This document shows, piece by piece, positions 46,208 to 57,506 of a stretch of 64,000 bases of DNA; position 1 is the stretch's first letter; each line of letters opens with the position of its first letter. Both the position numbers and the translations under genes were made by a program. The notes beneath the pieces were generated by a model, which did no database searches, was not told the DNA's origin, and was given only the letters and a program-made list of their open reading frames with translations. Origin of the DNA: Adiantum capillus-veneris (Eukaryota; Streptophyta; Polypodiopsida; Polypodiales; Pteridaceae); assembly GCA_014529385.2 (NCBI GenBank), contig CM043960.1:25174396-25238395 (forward strand). The letters run 5' to 3'.

Positions 46208-47799
46208 TGTCATGATAATCAATATCTAATTCTCCTAAATGATTTTCTCATGTTAAACTGATCATTTAATATGGGGAAGTGCCAGGGGAGAAAAAGCTAG
46301 AATATTGGTTAAGCTAGCAGACCGGCCACACTAGGGATCCAAAGGATGGAAAATAGGGATCCAAAGGGGGGGGGCATCTACAAAAGAGCAATGTGCAAGA
46401 ATGGGCTTAACAGACCCTAAGGTTCAGCCCATTGAGACTTCCAAAATGCTAAGGTTCCAAAATTCAAAGGTTGTGTCCAAAGGTCAAAGCTTGGGAAATT
46501 TGGATGCTTTGTGTGTGTACAAAATTCTTCACAAGTCCCTACATAGGAGGGGGCAAGCCCAAGAAGTAGGGGATGAGAGAGAAACACACACACACTCACA
46601 AGCTTCATTTGTACACAAGGGGAAAGAGGGGCACATGTCAGCTCCCTAGGCCAGATGCCCACAAGGTGTACTCAAATCCTATTGGATGGCCATGGAGGTG
46701 GACCAATGAGAATTAGGCTAGAGTAAATCTAGTTTAATTAATTTAAAAACACTTAATAAAAGAACCATTAGGAATTAAGCTCTCTAGAAGACTACTGGAT
46801 AGTCTCCCAAGGGTTCCAATGAGCATTCAGCAGCCCAATGGCTAGCCTGATTCCTATTGGCCAGGAGGCAAAGGGGTCCAATGAGAGTTTAGTTGAATTA
46901 ATTAATTACCTAAAGCTCTCACAAAAAGGGAAATGGGGACACATCTCAAAAGGCTATCACTTATGCTGCTTAATTTCCATTGGCTAGGCTTGGGGAGGTC
47001 CAATAGGGCTGTAGCATGAGCAATTAGCAAGGGGGTTCAACCAAGAGAGAGAGGGGGCTTATTTCCTCAAGGAATTATTCACTTACACACTCACACAATC
47101 AATGTGTGAAGCAAGAAGACTCTCTCTCTCTCCTTCTCAAGCTTTAATGGAAAGCTTACCACCTACTCCAAGCTTGTGAGAAGGGAGGCCTACACCAACA
47201 ACTGTTGGCTTTGTGATGCAAATCCAACCAAGATCCAAGCTTCAATGCATTCTCATCTCCTCTACCATGCTAATTACTAAGCTAAGCTATGCTAATATGA
47301 GTGATTATGTGAGGAGATGTACATCTTTCTCGTAAAACTACTCCTACTTCCTCTCAATCTACTCTCATACCCCGCTAGCTCTCACCATCTTCACAGGTGT
47401 GTGAGCTCTTGGGTCTGAGACCGTGAGGGAATTGATGTTGTGTTTGATAAGTGTTTTGCTTAGTTCTTGACGTTTTCATCTTCATTGCACTATCTAGTAT
47501 TGAAGGAACACAAAGAATTGTATTATAAAATGTCTCTCTTGATGGCAGAAACCATAATACAAAGCCTTTTGGAGGGGGGACCGACTCCATGCAAATCCGG
47601 TCCTCAACTATTGTCAATTGCTTAATTTCTCTCTCTTTTGAAGTATTGTTCATGCTATCTAACTAGGTGTTATACTTTTTGTTGCTCTCTCCACCCAAGC
47701 ACTCTTGTTATTCTCATTAGGAATCTATTCTAATGAAATGCTCACTATGTTCATGCTATTTTCCGCTACACACAAGTTACTAGGCCATTAAATGTTACA
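46208..47799 (+). repeat. 3' LTR of element B
   Basis: 1592 bp, TGTCATGATAATC to AATGTTACA. It carries about 17 bp near 46697 ('ggaggtggaccaatg') missing from the 5' LTR, plus scattered substitutions. Confidence 0.93.
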
Positions 47800-47804
47800 G
47801 GGAA

Positions 47805-48221
47805 AGTTTCAATTCAAGGCATGCACATCTATGTATAGTCACATTGAATCACTTAAAGGTATTATGAATCAACTTTGGTATATAGATTATAGTTACATGT
47901 TTCTCGTAATCTTGTTGGTTGATGATCTTTTTATGTCATGACTTTGTAATCGTTACACAATTACTTGCTCATGGTAATCGTGGTGATGATGACATTCTCG
48001 ATGATGATAGCCTTTGGTATAGACTATAGGTACATGCTTATCGTAATCTACATGATTTGACTATGATGATCTTTTTATCTCATGACTTCAAAATAGTTAC
48101 AGTTTCAATTACTTGTGCATGGTCATCTCAATGTGATGATTTTATTCACAACAATGATGATAATATTTGGTATAGATTATAGCTACACGTTTATTGTATT
48201 CTTGGTGATAATCTTATTACT
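47805..48221 (+). other. Leader of the A-family element, part 2
   Basis: It resumes after element B with 'ttcaattcaaggcatg' and matches 62656-63080 closely. It then ends where coding-like sequence begins at about 48222, whereas the A2 copy continues as a long repeat array. Confidence 0.7.
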
Positions 48222-49204
48222 GGGGAGCACCTCCTACCCTGCGCGACATCTCAATGGATGAAGCCGAGAAGGAGAAAAAGGTGGGAAAAGCACGAGGCCC
48301 TTCATATGAGCTGAGATCTGATATTGAACAAGCTACTGATTTGAGAAAGGTACTTGAGGAACGCATTATGAATAATAGGGTGGAGTTTACCCTAGGTGAG
48401 ATCCTAGGTATTGCAAAGTGGGAATTTCATGACAGTATTATTGATCTCATGAAGAGGAAGCGCCAAATATTGTATGGGCCTAAAAATGACCCAACCAGGA
48501 ACACAGGGGGTGCAGAGCATTTATGAACAAATTGAAGCTATTATGGATAGTATTAATGAAGAAGAACCAGCAGAGGATGAAAGGGGAAGCATAGTGGACA
48601 ACAATGAGCTTCCAAGACGGGTAAAGCATGTCAGATTTCATGAGGATGAGTATGGAGAAGATATACCTAGCAGCCATTTTACATGAAATCATTGGGCCAG
48701 GGCTACTACTGAAACTTTGGTAAAGGTAGGTGATTTAGAAGAGCCGGTTGTTGCATTGGTAGATCATGGATCAAAAGTAAGCCTTATGTCAAAGAGCTTG
48801 TTCTTGAAAGGAAAGTGGCATGTTGATGTGGAACATGGGTGACGTATCCAAGCTGCCAATGCACAATCAGGGGATTTGTATGGTGCACGCCCTAATGTCA
48901 AAATAACCATAGGGTATGTAAGTGATGCACAAAATTTTTCCGTACAGGATCACACTACATATTCAGTCATCTTAGGGCAGCCATACATTGTAGCGGTGAG
49001 GATAGAAACCAAGGTTTTGGATGGTGGATCCACGTATGCTAGAATTAGAAGTCGTGATGGTAAGAAAGCAGTGCAATTTCTAATTGTTTGTGTGGATCAT
49101 GCTAGGAGCAGGGATACCTTAAGAGATCATCCATTACCGAAGTTGACGAAAGAGTTCAAAGAGAACAGGGGTTTTCAAAAAAAATTCCAAGTGCCATTGT
49201 AAAG
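48222..49204 (+). pseudogene. Gypsy gag/protease remnant inside the A-family element
   Basis: Three ORF pieces. The first (48254-48526) is charged, with TLGEILGIAKWEFHDSI. The second (48474-48686) overlaps in another frame and is acidic. The third region (about 48690-49204) reads VVALVDHGSKVSLMSKSLFL (near 48745), then GDLYGARPNVKITIG and YSVILGQPYIVAVRIETKVL (about 48960). This is a retropepsin-like domain whose catalytic triplet reads Asp-His-Gly, as in a subset of plant gypsy proteases. A TGA at 48841 breaks it. RT does not follow. Confidence 0.65.
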
Positions 49205-50183
49205 CGGGACTACGGTGGTGCTTTGGAGGACAAGTTCTCGCTGACAGCAGATGTTTACAGAGAGACTTTTTCTTTAGGATTTTTGGAATTGGTTTCGGAG
49301 GGTTCAATATGCTACAGAAAATTCGATGATTTGTGCAGTTAGGAGAAGAAACATGTTTGCAATGTTATAGTGAATTCTTGTCTATGTTCTCGTCTCCTTT
49401 GAAAGAGAAATGTATATGCAATTCTATCGTCTTGTCTTACACAGCAGAGAGTGTATATCTACGCTAAAGGTAATCATAAGGTTACTCTTCCAACTTTATT
49501 CTGATAAAGTATTCCATTGTTATGTGGTTTATTTATGATATATGGCTAATTGCGCATAAAAAATTAGGCATGCGTGTGGGAAGGATCAAGGTAAGAAGAT
49601 GTTCAAAATTGAAATTCTGCAGAAATGATAAAAACATCTCCGCCATTAAGTTAATAATGTCTCCTATTACAGACCTCGGTGGATGAAAATTATGTTCGTG
49701 TAGGTTAACCAAAATTTCACCCTCTTTCATCGGTTGTCTCACAACCATAGGCTTATTCTGCACCAATTTTGAGTTATTTCAAATTTTCTAAACAGTGGTC
49801 TGTTTTAGACAGGTTTTTGGGTAGTTTCCCTTTTTGGGAAGAAAGGGGAAACTACTTTTTATAGGTAAATTAGTAGTTTTTGTTATCAAAATGTGGTGAA
49901 ACTTATCAACCCGTAAGAATAAGATAATTAGAGAAGGTCTACATGTTCAAAATTAAATTTTGATGTATAGATATATGAATTATAAATATTTTTTAGTTTT
50001 GCATGCGAGTCTTGTGTTTTTCTAGTGCATGTGGTAAAAACCACTAAAACTTATCCAAATTTACGATCAAGGTATTGAGATGAGTTGAATTATACTTTCA
50101 AAATCATATTTTGATGTTTCAAGATAGATTCATGTTGTATGCCAAACCCATAGGTTATCATCTACATTTTTTTTCTCACTTGC
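49205..50183. other. Unassigned DNA between the protease remnant and element C
   Basis: No supported ORF. AT-rich, with short inverted T/A runs around 49780-49870. It ends with CTTGC (50179-50183), the left target duplication of element C. Confidence 0.45.
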
Positions 50184-50584
50184 TATAATGGCTATTGCCC
50201 ACACAGGAGCAATACACATTATGGGAATGATTACCCGCAACTACATTATATGAACATCACCATATAGAATGACAATAGAAGTAAGTACACAGTACGCAAG
50301 CACATAACACCTCTTGCTTCATTCATGTGTGATCCAGACACAGGGTTACAACAGTAGATGCCATGAATATCATAGAGATTGGTTGAGTTACATCAAAAGA
50401 TAGGTATGCCCCTCCATATACAACCGCTGCTCCAGCGCAGATCGGGAACGGTGCACACACTCCTGTCCCATGATATCCTGTGAAGAATTGCCGCTACGGC
50501 CGTCGCATACCACATGACTCCTGATCCGCAGTGTCCAGACCTCCGCAGGACCGCAGGACCTCATGTGCGCCTAATGCCGTAACA
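50184..50584 (-). repeat. 3' LTR of element C
   Basis: 401 bp. On the plus strand it reads TATAATGGCTATTGCC to ATGCCGTAACA. The outer end has TATAATG where the other LTR has TGTAATG, a mutation of the terminal dinucleotide. Confidence 0.93.
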
Positions 50585-50645
50585 CCTGGCACGCACGGTG
50601 GATTGCACAAACCCACACTCAGCCCCTCCAGTTGGAAGGTTCCAG

Positions 50646-52588
50646 TTATTGATCTGCACCCTGCTCTGGTGAAGAGGAAATATCAATGTAGCCAAAGCCT
50701 CTAAAATCTGCAGTATGTGCCCGATAGAACTCATCCAAAAGATGTGGATCTATCTCAATATGTTCAGGCCAAGGAGCCCGAGGAATAAACTGCATTGGCA
50801 AAGAAATAGATTGAGGCGCCTGTGGCAAAGGAGCAAGAGGTGTATGTAAAGGATAATAGCGAGAAAGGTATCTATTAAGAGAAGACCAAAATGGAGGGCA
50901 AGGTGGTAGACTGAGAGAATTTAAGAATGAGCCAAGGTCTCCACCCAAAAACAGACCCTGCTCCGCTCCTTACGAAATCGACGAATCATTTTCTGCCAAC
51001 GAGATACATGAGCCTGGGCTTCAGCACAATCCTCTGTAGCTTGTGCCCAATCAGCAACATCAAAACCCTCGGGAACAACACTCTTATCTCTGTCAGTGTT
51101 GGATGACTCGGGGTGTTGCACCACAACCTGCTGAGTGGGTGGTTGTGCTCTCACCTCAGCAGCTAAGTGTGCGCTCCAGCTTTGTAGTTGATTATCCAAA
51201 AAAACACAGAGATCTTCTTGCATCTCCACTGCCAACACATCCAAGTCATTCATATTGATCATTACATCACCAGGGTGCGAGGCTAAGTATGAGGCCAAGC
51301 TATGCTGCGTCCTCAACTGAAGAAGTTCTTGTTGAATAGAGGCCACAAACTCGGCATTAGCCCCTCATAACATTTGTATTTCTTCCCCTTGCTGGCGAGT
51401 TGTTGCAGTCAACTCTTCATTTTGAGTGGACAACTCGGCAATGCGAGTCTGCGAGGCCACTACCTGCGCTTCCAACTCATTTACTCTTCCCTCTATGGCG
51501 GAGGCTGGCCAAGCCACACGAATAGACTCTGCAAGACTGCTCAAAAAAGTGCCGCATGTCTGCAATTGGTCAGCGGGGGTCGCTACCGTAGCCTCCCAAG
51601 GTAGCGCTGCGGGAAGAGTACCTCCCGTCGAGGCAGCCGCATTGGTAGTGCCAAAAGTTTCCGGTTGAGCGGGAACATCCACAACCGGAGAGCCCATCCT
51701 CAGCAGAGTAGCGCTTGCCACTCTCTCCTGCATTCGGCGGCGCCAGCGTGCCATCGCAGAATCCTCCGAAACAAGAGATGCTGTTGCCGGAGGTGGTGTA
51801 GAAAATTGTTGTTCCTCCCTGCCGCGCTTGCAGTTTGCTGATCCTGCACCTGCAATGGCCATCTCCTGGGCTCCAGAGGATACCACTACTGTCGATGGAC
51901 CTGGCAAATCCTTAGTGCCAACATGCTGCACCTATGTTTCCCTCTCAGTAGGCACTGCCAAACTTTGCGTTTGTGACAAAGGAGCAACAGTCCCTTGGAC
52001 CACCAATCGATCATCTTCAAAGTGGCAGAGAGGACGCAGGGCGAGAGGAAAAACTTCTCTTAAAAGAAAAATCAATGTGAGAAGTTGGCCAACTTTTGTT
52101 TTGGTTGGGGTATTTCTCCCCAACTGTGCCATCACTCTTTGGCACTCCACCAGCACTCGTTCTCTGACAACCGCTGCCCAAGCTACTGGCCCAAAGTTGG
52201 CCAAATGCAAAACATTTCTTGCTCGGGTCGAAATGGTATAGGTTTTGGCTTGTAGCCAAATCACCTCGAGAAACTATCGATACGCATCCCTGGTTGCTAC
52301 ATCGGACAACCCTGAAAGCTTATACTCCCCTTTTACTTTCAAGCCAAACTCCTGCTCGACATCTGCAGTAGGGATCACATGAGAGGCACGCACCACGCCA
52401 TCGTTGGGCAAACAGAAACACCTGGAGATCCTTTCTACTGTCAACTGAATCTGTTGACTATTCAGCACCACAATATCGCCAGTAGCCAGTTGCTCAATCA
52501 AACCTACTGCCTGCGGGTGAACTGGTATCCCTTGCCAATCCAAGTTGGCGAACACACGCAGCCGCAAGTCTTGCAGCCATGCGTCCAC
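50646..52588 (-). pseudogene. Accessory 3' ORF of element C, coiled coil, function unknown
   Basis: About 650 codons downstream of integrase. From 52588 to 50921 it stays in the same phase as integrase, interrupted by three in-frame stops (after YR near 52274, after ERET near 51932 and after EIQML near 51365); the last 100 codons (50646-50948) are in another frame. N-terminal part: VFANLDWQGIPVHPQA and LHLANFGPVAWAAVV, alpha-helical, no known domain. Middle: Ala/Thr/Pro-rich linker. Then a coiled coil (EGRVNELEAQVVASQTRIAE near 51460) and an acidic C-terminus. No transmembrane segment was seen. It may extend integrase as a read-through product or be a separate structural protein. It shows no clear sequence match to the 3' ORF of the giant element. 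Confidence 0.55.
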
Positions 52589-53998
52589 TCATTGAAGCGC
52601 TAGCTGCTGTACATGAGTGAAAGGGATACATTGCAGGAGGGAAGCTGTCATGGCGACGATCAGATGAAGGAGCAGAGAGTATAGAACTAAGAGCGTGCGA
52701 CACACTACACAGGAGAAACACAATAAGAATCGTCTGCATGTAGTAACCCTCTCACAATGAGTTCCCAAAATAGGGCGATCCACGGTGTCGCAACCATCAT
52801 AGTTCCTTTCCCGCTTTCCAAGATTGCATGCAAAAGAATCCCCAATCATGATTAGGGCGGCTTCCGGCTCTTGTACCACAGCAAAGGGGCACTGAATCGG
52901 GGTAGGTGAAACATAATGGCACATTCTGAAACCATTGACCGGCACAGAAATAACCTCCCCTCGTAAATTCGCCAAATAAAAAGAGATGGGCCCACATGCT
53001 TGAAAAATCCACAATGGTCCTGACCACCGTAATTTAAACTTCCCCGGCATCTTCCCGAGGCGGGAATTAAAGACAAGGACCAGTTGTCCCCGAACAAATT
53101 GCCATGCTTTCGGGCGATCCAACCATTTTTTCCGCGTAGACTGCAGATCCTGCAGCACCGCAAAGCTATTCAGCCGCTCTTCGTCCAATTCCTGCAAAAC
53201 ATCCAATCGATAAATCACAGAATCCTCCGGCAGAAGCCGATCCGCAATCAACATCCACATACTCGGAATCACATGCTCCACCGGGGTGATTGCCTCCATG
53301 CCAAATGCCAACTTAAAAGGCGTCAATCCTGTTGCCGCTTTATAAGCTGTCCGATAGGCCCATAAGGCGGAAGGAAGTTTCACATCCCAATCTGCTCGAT
53401 TCATATTCACTAACTTTGTTAAAATCCGAATCAATTGCTTATTAGTTGATTCTGCTTGCCCATTCGCCTGAGGATAATATGGAGAAGATTTCCTGTGCAA
53501 TACAAAATAAAACCGTAGCATTCTCTCCATCACCTTATTCAAAAAATGACTTCCCCTGTCACTAACCAGCTCAATAGGGCAGCCATATCTAGAAAAGATA
53601 TCCTTATATAAGCATCCCACCACAGAAACTGCAGTATTATCTCTCAAAGGCCATGCCTCCACCCATTTGGTAGCGTAATCCGTGGCTGTCAAAATATACT
53701 TATTACCTGTGAGAGCTGCCACTGGTTTAAAAGGACCAACAAAATCCAAACCCCACTTTTGAAAAGGCTCCAAGGGTAGAACTGGCTGAAAAGGCATTCT
53801 GGACCGTTTGGTAGGTTGCCCCAATCGCTGACACACATCACACTGTTGCACATAATTTCTCGCATCCTGAAACAATGTGGGCCACCATAATCCAGATTGG
53901 AGAACCTTTCGAGCTGTGATTAATGCTGCAAACTGACCTCCCACAATACCAGTATGGACTTCCTCTAATGCTGTTTCCTCTCCTGTGGTAGCACACAT
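52589..53998 (-). CDS. Integrase of element C
   Basis: An open frame of 469 codons with all catalytic residues. Zinc domain: His15, then Gln22 where the second His is expected (VGGQF), Cys53 and Cys56. Core: Asp86 (GLDFVGPF), Asp147 (LVSDRGSHF) and Glu183 (GQAEST), with the DD35E spacing. After about residue 380 the C-terminal region is followed by a Cys/Leu-rich hydrophobic stretch (LLCFSCVVCRTLLVLYSLLL) that is odd for an integrase. The frame is separated from RNase H upstream by a frameshift between about 53965 and 53998. Confidence 0.85.
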   Translation of the reverse strand: MCATTGEETALEEVHTGIVGGQFAALITARKVLQSGLWWPTLFQDARNYVQQCDVCQRLGQPTKRSRMPFQPVLPLEPFQKWGLDFVGPFKPVAALTGNKYILTATDYATKWVEAWPLRDNTAVSVVGCLYKDIFSRYGCPIELVSDRGSHFLNKVMERMLRFYFVLHRKSSPYYPQANGQAESTNKQLIRILTKLVNMNRADWDVKLPSALWAYRTAYKAATGLTPFKLAFGMEAITPVEHVIPSMWMLIADRLLPEDSVIYRLDVLQELDEERLNSFAVLQDLQSTRKKWLDRPKAWQFVRGQLVLVFNSRLGKMPGKFKLRWSGPLWIFQACGPISFYLANLRGEVISVPVNGFRMCHYVSPTPIQCPFAVVQEPEAALIMIGDSFACNLGKRERNYDGCDTVDRPILGTHCERVTTCRRFLLCFSCVVCRTLLVLYSLLLHLIVAMTASLLQCIPFTHVQQLALQ

Positions 53999-55643
53999 CT
54001 GAGTAACACCTCTGCCACCGTACGATAATAGAGCTTTCCCATAATGATCTCAAAATTCCTGCTTCTAATAGCCATACGTTTCCTCTGATGTCTGGACAAG
54101 AAGGAAGGCATTTCGCCGCTATCGAGAAAATGAAACATCTCCTCATACCATCTCCATGGGATGCTCGGAATGACCCTTGCCTGTTGCGAAACTGTGATAT
54201 CCTCTGCAACTACTCCTATTAGAAACAGAGACGCATCCGAAAATTCATCAGCTACACCCGTCGGCGGTTCACCGGAATCTAACCTGGATAGGTAGTCAGC
54301 AACCGCATGTTGAGCCCCTGGTCGATGTATGACCTCAAAGTCAAATTCTTGCAGCAGCAAAAGCACCCATCTGGCCAATCTTTCCATCAAATTATGTTGC
54401 CTTACCAGGTATAAAAGAGCCGAATGGTCCACATGGAAGAAAAAACGTCGGCCCAACAGATAGTGCCAGAATTTCTTCACTGAATAAATCATCCCTAAAC
54501 ATTCCCTTTCGGTTACTGAATAATTTCTTTCTACGGATGATAATCGTCTACTAGCATAATAGACAGGTCGGAACCATCCTTGACTTTGTTCTTGCATCAG
54601 CACACTGCCAATAGCTCGATCCGAAGCATCCACAAACACATGAAAATCCTGACCCCAATTCGGTGCAAGCATAATCGGAGCTTTGGATAACTGAAGTTTT
54701 AATCTCTGAAAAGCCAAGTCACATTCCTGTGTCCATTCAAAATCTATAGAATGAGCTGCCTGAGTAATCGGGATTGCCAAATGCGCGACAAACCACAAAT
54801 GCCTCCCATGCCAACGAGCTTGACCCAGGAAAATCTGACACTGTTTCTGGTTCCGCGGTGGAGGAGCTTCCATAATTGCGGCAATTTTATCCGGATCCAC
54901 AGAAATACCATCTTCAGAAATTAGATGCCCCAATAGCCTGCCACTGCGAACAGCAAATGCACACTTTAAAGGATTCAAACTACATTTCACCTCTCTGCAT
55001 TTCATAAAGCATAACCGTAATTGCTTCAAATGCTCCAATTGCGCTCCAAAAACACTGAGATCATCCAGAAAAATTCTCATAAAATCCGTCAAATAAGGAC
55101 CAAAAATTTGGAACATATCCCTTTGAAAAGTGGAAGGTGCATTCCGCAATCCAAACCACATCACTGTGTAGGCAAACACACCCCATGCGGTAATAAAAGT
55201 TGTTTTTGGCTGATCCCGCAATGCCATTCGGATTTGATTATATCCACTAAATCCATCCAAAAAAGTATAAATCTCATTTCCTGCTACATCATCCAAAATG
55301 GAATCCAAAAATGGAAGAGGAAAAGGATCTGGAACAGTAGCCGCATTCAATTCCGGTAATCCACACAAATTCGGATTTGCTTGTTTTTCTTTGGTACGAC
55401 CACAATTGGAGAAATCCACTCCAGATTATCAATAGGGGTAATAAAACCCACTTCCAACAGGCGATCAATTTCCATCTTTACTTGCTTTGCCACATTCGGA
55501 TTCATCCTGTATGAGTGCTGCTTCACTGGCACCGCATCCGGTTTCAGATTTATCGTATGCTGATAAAACTTAGGATCCATTCCCTGCATATCCGCATATT
55601 CCCATGCGAAAACATCCTTAAACTCTGTCAATAACATGATCAA
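53965..55643 (-). pseudogene. Reverse transcriptase and RNase H of element C
   Basis: The upstream piece (55347-55643) carries FKDVFAWEYADMQGMDP and SPIVVVPKKNKQIRICVDYR. A one-base loss at about 55350 shifts the frame. The following frame (53965-55419, 484 codons) is open and continues with FLDGFSGYNQI, the active site FLDD (residues 117-120) and LLGHLISEDGISVDP. RNase H: FVDASDRAIG (Asp264), TERE (Glu) and FHVDHSALLYL (Asp). Apart from the single shift the domains look intact. It copies element RNA into cDNA. Confidence 0.9.
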
Positions 55644-55823
55644 ATCATCTCTAAAACTTGCCTCCAGCTACTTATTAATGTATATGGGCTGCGACTCCGC
55701 TTGCTCCCCCAGAAAGACCCTCTCTAGTTCATCTTCTTTCACCCTTGTAATTTTTTCCATTTGCGCCTCAAACGCACATTCTTGCTGAATAACGTCCTCC
55801 AATGATTCAGGACTTGGAAGCTC

Positions 55824-56504
55824 CTATTGTTGCTCCCCTATTCCTGCTGGAATTCCTGAAACCCCCACCGAATTCCCTTTCGGAATCAGAGAAATATCCG
55901 CAAGATATAAAGAAACCAAATCCGGATTAGCTTTTAGAAATTGTTCCTCTTTATCCTCTTCTAATCCTTCCACCATATTGACTGTTTCTACTATCACCGG
56001 CCATGCTGCCTGAACTGGCTGTTTGCATGTTCCCAACATCACCCGCACTTTCCTTTTACCCTTTTTCACGGTAAGCATATTTGCTTCCCAATTATGCTTT
56101 ACCCTCGCTTGTCGTAACCAGGGTCTCCCCAAGATAATGTGATAATCCTGATTATGATCTTCAATATTTAAGACTACTAAGGAAACAACAAAGGATAGGC
56201 CTGCCACATCCAAAACAATGCCCCGAAGTAAACCCATTGGTTGCACTCTTCTTTGATCTACCATGCGGACTACAAAGGGTGCAGGCTCCCAATCACTGAG
56301 GCCAAAACGCTCACAAGCTGCTTGAGTAATAATGTTTACTCCCACTCCTCCATCCAATAGTACCTTGTCAATGTATGTTCCATGGTATCTAACTGAAAGC
56401 TCCGAAATACGGGTATCCGTGATCCTATTCGCCGGCAACGGGACTGAATCATCCTCCTCGCTTTCAACTTTTCCAATGGAGACTTCCCTCAGCTCAGTGG
56501 ACAT
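55824..56504 (-). CDS. Aspartic protease of element C
   Basis: 226 codons. The catalytic motif VLLDGGVGVNIIT carries Asp-Gly-Gly rather than Asp-Ser/Thr-Gly, a variant common in Tat-like plant gypsy elements. The second hallmark DYHIILGRPWLRQARV follows about 90 residues later. The C-terminal 70 residues (EEDKEEQFLKANPDLVS) form the linker towards RT; a stop at 55824 ends the frame before RT. Confidence 0.8.
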   Translation of the reverse strand: MSTELREVSIGKVESEEDDSVPLPANRITDTRISELSVRYHGTYIDKVLLDGGVGVNIITQAACERFGLSDWEPAPFVVRMVDQRRVQPMGLLRGIVLDVAGLSFVVSLVVLNIEDHNQDYHIILGRPWLRQARVKHNWEANMLTVKKGKRKVRVMLGTCKQPVQAAWPVIVETVNMVEGLEEDKEEQFLKANPDLVSLYLADISLIPKGNSVGVSGIPAGIGEQQ

Positions 56505-57506
56505 TTGTCACAGCAATGCATTATGGAAATTCGAGACCAATTTCAGTAATGACCCTAGAGGTACTTGTATTGGTGACGTGAGGACCTCTTTCCAAACTGA
56601 ATTCCAATCCTCCTGTTCTTTAATATCATTCTTATTTCCAGTTTTTCCTTCCTTTATTTCCAGGCCCACAGTCGATGGCATAGTCGATGGTCATGCTGTC
56701 TTCACTGGTGGTGCGGATTGTGGCAACCAGGACACAGTCTTTTTCCGCACTTCTTCCTGAGCCGTTCAATCCGGAATCTTCACATCGGGAGTTGGAACCA
56801 CATTTTTACCCGATCGCGTGATTAATGAAACCACTGGATAAGACTCCTCCAGTCCTTCAATCTGAACCATAGCCACACTAGGTTGTTTCCCTGCAACGCG
56901 TTCCTGCTTCTTTCGATCGTATTCCATAGCTTCAGTACACTCAGATCGCCAGTGTCCATCCCCCAAACAAAAAAGGCATGTCTTGGGGCGATTAGGATCT
57001 CGACCACCTCTTCCACAACCTCGTCCTCCCCCTTGACCCCGTCCTCCTACTTGACCTTGCAAAGGCGTCTCTGATGTATGAGCATGAGCCATCGCCACAG
57101 CAGGCTCTTGTCCCTGCCCTATCTATGGTTGTTGCCAGGTAGAAGAGTCCCCTCGACTCCGACGACCCCGGCCATTGAAATAACATTCCACTGTATTATG
57201 GGTATTGGTCGTGCAAATCGCACACCACTTATGATTCATTGCGTACTTCTGAGCAGCATGGCCCGGATTCTGACATTGGGTACACCATAGTTCCTTCAGA
57301 CTTTTAGCCACCGCAGCGGATTTCGACGATCCGGATGAAAGACCTTTCCTGTGACGCTTAATTTTTTTCCGTGGTGTCTCTTCCGATTCTTTTCCCGAAT
57401 CGCTGTTGCCTGAGTTCGAGGAATCTGATGCTGCGGATTCCGACTCCGAACTATCACTGCCACTGTCTTGCGACTTGGGATGAGATTTCTTATTGTCTTT
57501 TTTCTT
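56505..57506 (-). pseudogene. Nucleocapsid region of element C with three Cys-His boxes
   Basis: Continues from gag. A Ser/Asp/Glu-rich stretch is followed by CTQCQNPGHAAQKY (last Cys replaced), CAICTTNTHNTVEC and, after a Gly/Arg-rich RGG-like segment (GGRGQGGGRGCGRGGRD), CLFCLGDGHWRSEC. Frames 57123-57311 and 56766-57098 are separated by a stop near 57123, and others end at 56766 and 56505. Three knuckles plus an RGG-like segment suggest a strongly RNA-binding nucleocapsid. Confidence 0.75.

Larger units (their letters stand above)
40970..47799 (+). mobile_element. Element B: chromovirus-type Ty3/gypsy retrotransposon, internally deleted
   Basis: LTRs at 40970-42545 and 46208-47799 start TGTCATGATAATC-like and end TTACA. 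GGGAA flanks both sides (40965-40969 and 47800-47804), a perfect 5-bp target duplication. An initiator-Met PBS follows the 5' LTR. The interior (about 3.66 kb) has a gag N-terminal remnant joined almost directly to the end of RT, then RNase H, integrase and a chromodomain tail. Protease and the RT palm are missing, so it could move only with help from another element. It sits inside the leader of the A-family element. Confidence 0.93.

Noticed and set aside
42123-47653. Matching small minus-strand ORFs near 42.2 and 47.5 kb
   Set aside because: They lie in the two LTRs of element B and match only because the LTRs are direct copies.
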